From Spirochaetales bacterium (lineage in GTDB: Bacteria > Spirochaetota > Spirochaetia > JAIPGG01), in NCBI GenBank assembly GCA_021736255.1, contig JAIPGG010000014.1, forward strand, positions 1-43,031: DNA of 43,031 nucleotides. The letters run 5' to 3'. Below the pieces are notes generated by a model, which ran no database searches, was not told the origin of the DNA, and saw nothing but the letters and a program-made list of their open reading frames with translations. Position numbers and translations under genes: made by a program. Shown one piece after another: positions 42,366-43,031 of this stretch (position 1 is its first letter; the number at the start of each line of letters is the position of its first letter).

Positions 42366-42659
42366 TTACAGAACGTTTGGTACCACGAAAAACCGATCTT
42401 CGCGCTCGGGTGCATTATCAAGTAGAGAGTCAGGCCTATCAGGTCCAGACTCTCCAGGCACCTCCGAATCGGTTCGCAATCGGTTTACCGTCTGCATTTC
42501 CTGGGGGGTTGGTTTCGAATCGGTTACAGAATCGAAGTTTTGCATGAGGTTAAAATAGTCGAGTATTCTCTCAATTTCGGTTTGGAGCTGTTCAGCCTCT
42601 TCCGACGATATTGTGAGTCCTGCGAGTTCTGCTGTTACGTTCAGTTCCTTCGATTCCAT
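42366..42659 (-). CDS. gatC: Asp/Glu-tRNA amidotransferase subunit C
   Basis: A 97-residue subunit, the usual length. VTAELAGLTISSEEAEQLQ near residue 8 and ILDYFNLMQNFDSV near residue 32 are the GatC signature; the acidic C-terminal half ends REDRFFVVPNVL. GatC wraps around GatA and holds the GatAB complex. The ATG at 42659 is 9 nt after a TTGACG-17-TATAGT promoter and no Shine-Dalgarno sequence is present, so the mRNA should be almost leaderless. An upstream in-frame ATG (42686) lies inside the promoter spacer and is rejected. Confidence 0.93.
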   Translation of the reverse strand: MESKELNVTAELAGLTISSEEAEQLQTEIERILDYFNLMQNFDSVTDSKPTPQEMQTVNRLRTDSEVPGESGPDRPDSLLDNAPEREDRFFVVPNVL

Positions 42660-42668
42660 ACGCAGGAG

Positions 42669-42697
42669 ACTATACGTATTTCTCATTCTTTCGTCAA
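42669..42697 (-). promoter_or_regulatory. Promoter of gatCAB-aspS (leaderless type)
   Basis: Minus strand: TTGACG (42697-42692), 17-nt spacer, TATAGT (42674-42669). The A/T-rich tract between it and the 5S gene could act as an UP element. Confidence 0.6.
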
Positions 42698-42716
42698 TAC
42701 AAAAAAAGCTGAGGGC

Positions 42717-42725
42717 AAAAAAAAA
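42717..42725 (-). terminator. T-run directly after the 5S rRNA
   Basis: Nine T on the minus strand follow the last base of 5S helix I, so the closing GCCTGG/CCAGGC helix plus the T-run can act as an intrinsic terminator of the rRNA operon. Confidence 0.6.
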
Positions 42726-42900
<175 letters not shown>

Positions 42901-43031
42901 AAATATTTCTGTTTTTCTTCGGCTTTCCGCCGCGGCGCAGGCCCTGCGGGCCTTCACCGGGGCAGCCGGCTCACCCTCGGGTTCGCCGGTGGTCCCCCGC
43001 CCTGCTCGGGCTTGAGGACCCGCCTCGAAAG
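42901..43031 (-). other. Structured spacer upstream of 5S rRNA (probable 23S-5S spacer)
   Basis: No gene is seen. On the minus strand the GC-rich part folds into several hairpins: GGCCC-GCA-GGGCC, ACCC-GAG-GGT inside CACCGG/CCGGTG, and GCCC-GAGCA-GGGC inside GGTCC/GGACC. An A/T-rich stretch, AGAAAAACAGAAATATTT, precedes the 5S start. The conserved 3' end of 23S rRNA is not recognisable here. Confidence 0.5.

Noticed and set aside
43008-43031. Resemblance of the last plus-strand bases to a segment near the 3' end of 23S rRNA
   Set aside because: Only about ten bases match, on the strand opposite to 5S, with no surrounding 23S sequence; taken as chance.

Overview
The window reads as chromosomal DNA from a free-living, fermentative or anaerobic Gram-negative bacterium, most likely a spirochaete. 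This is inference from gene content: pyruvate:ferredoxin oxidoreductase, a 1000-residue M16C peptidase, a lipoprotein alpha-2-macroglobulin paired with penicillin-binding protein 1C, outer-membrane-type proteins, and archaeal-type AspRS with GatCAB. GC content looks a little over 50 %. I see no phage, transposon, CRISPR or tRNA gene. All gaps between genes are under 300 bases.

Layout. 1-955: 5' part of an exported, probable outer-membrane protein (minus), cut by the window edge. 1055-4829: SAM methyltransferase, CoA-disulfide-reductase-type flavoprotein, SDR oxidoreductase (minus), NAD synthetase. 4801-7595: small membrane proteins (two DUF4190 paralogues, three of unknown function) and a DUF429-like gene with no usable start codon. 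7619-8443: deoC (minus), back to back with the alpha-2-macroglobulin/pbpC operon (8533-16568). 16656-19658: M16C peptidase (minus). 19743-21867: 22-codon leader ORF, epmA-like gene, efp, Rrf2 regulator. 21876-23844: MscS channel (minus) and sirtuin. 23885-28255: radical SAM gene (minus) divergent from tetR-pncA-pncB, with a 25-bp inverted repeat between them. 28305-33225: GH13 sucrose-phosphorylase-type enzyme (minus) divergent from two glycosyltransferases. 33265-34149: DUF1295 membrane protein (minus). 34342-37926: nifJ, with a strong terminator. 38073-42900, all minus: 5S rRNA, then gatC-gatA-gatB-aspS.

How the genes work together. NAD synthesis is a theme: nicotinamidase, nicotinate phosphoribosyltransferase and NAD synthetase give a Preiss-Handler salvage route (NadD not seen), and a sirtuin that releases nicotinamide lies nearby. 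AspRS with a His at the tRNA-discrimination position plus GatCAB gives Asn-tRNA(Asn), and perhaps Gln-tRNA(Gln), by transamidation. EpmA and EF-P form a modification pair. Alpha-2-macroglobulin and PBP1C look like a periplasmic defence-and-repair pair.

The most unusual element is the 5S rRNA at 42726-42900. It is about 175 nt instead of about 117 because a 59-nt segment that folds by itself replaces the helix IV loop. A second pattern is a set of genes whose sigma70-type -10 box lies only 6-12 nt before the start codon, implying leaderless or nearly leaderless mRNAs: the small membrane protein at 4801-4977, deoC, the sirtuin, the glycosyltransferase at 30151, the DUF1295 gene and gatC.
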